Assembly (NCBI GenBank): GCA_017940105.1
Contig: JAGAZG010000034.1
Span: forward strand, 1 to 5,875
Source: Mailhella sp.
GTDB lineage: Bacteria > Desulfobacterota > Desulfovibrionia > Desulfovibrionales > Desulfovibrionaceae
Length of the DNA stretch: 5,875 nt
Direction: 5' to 3'
Below the pieces are notes generated by a model. That model ran no database searches. It saw only the letters and a program-made list of their open reading frames with translations, and was not told where the DNA came from. Position numbers and translations under genes: made by a program. Shown here piece after piece: positions 5,763 through 5,875 of the stretch. Numbering within the stretch: the stretch's first letter is position 1; each line of letters begins with the position of its first letter.

Positions 5763-5875
5763 TTATCTGCCGGCAATTTTATCACGCAGAATTCGGAAAG
5801 CGTCGCTGATGCCGGCTGCATTTGTGCCTCCGGCCTGGGCCTGATCGGGACGTCCTCCTCCGGATCCCCCTATGG
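5763..5875 (-). CDS. alaS: Alanyl-tRNA synthetase, C-terminal 36 residues (truncated by window edge)
   Basis: Only the 3' end is present: 36 codons and a TAA (5765-5763), with the gene continuing beyond the right edge. The fragment contains GGSGGGRPDQAQAGG, the hallmark glycine-rich motif of the AlaRS C-terminal domain (typically GGKGGGRPDMAQAGG), followed by a short helix ending DKIAGR. AlaRS charges tRNA-Ala, and the C-Ala domain helps position the tRNA for aminoacylation and editing. The catalytic and editing domains cannot be seen. This gene appears to head the minus-strand group alaS-mutM. Confidence 0.93.
   Translation of the reverse strand, partial: IGGSGGGRPDQAQAGGTNAAGISDAFRILRDKIAGR

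Noticed and set aside
5464..5844. 126-codon open frame on the plus strand across the mutM 5' end, hairpin and alaS end
   Set aside because: It runs antisense through conserved mutM and alaS coding sequence and has no family signature.

Overview
The window is ordinary bacterial chromosome, about half G+C and densely coded, with no sign of a mobile element, CRISPR array, rRNA or tRNA. The gene content and protein style suggest a Desulfovibrionaceae-like deltaproteobacterium (Desulfobacterota). It includes an AmmeMemoRadiSam gene set, a MutM with a large insertion next to alaS, and a cysteine-rich flavodoxin-family protein. The taxonomic call is inference, not proof.

Left half (1-1951), plus strand: the 3' part of a YfcE-type metallophosphoesterase, then a small SGNH/GDSL-family hydrolase, then a flavodoxin-fold FMN protein with a compact cysteine cluster. 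These three genes are separated by gaps of about 140 and 190 bases. Each gap contains an inverted repeat that could be an operator, so the genes are probably not one tight operon. The second gap also has a 40-codon open frame (GTG start) with a CxxC pair, which may or may not be real.

Right half (2147-5875), minus strand, read from right to left: the 3' end of alaS (alanyl-tRNA synthetase), mutM (formamidopyrimidine-DNA glycosylase), then amrS (radical SAM enzyme) and a fused amrB-amrA gene (Memo-like domain followed by AMMECR1 domain). amrS and amrB-amrA overlap by one base (TGATG) and are clearly translationally coupled. The alaS-mutM gap (78 bases) holds a perfect 10-bp hairpin just upstream of the mutM ribosome-binding site. 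The mutM-amrS gap (182 bases) holds two imperfect hairpins and a possible 22-codon leader peptide.

The two halves converge on a 195-base intergenic stretch (1952-2146) with two hairpins. One of them, followed by a run of seven T on the minus strand, is a plausible terminator for the amr genes.

The most interesting biology is the AmmeMemoRadiSam system. It is a widely conserved but functionally unresolved trio of radical SAM enzyme, Memo and AMMECR1 proteins, here reduced to two coupled genes by fusion of Memo and AMMECR1. I see no wholly new multi-gene system in the window. The other points of interest are small: the mutM insertion, the short open frame, and the intergenic palindromes and hairpins.
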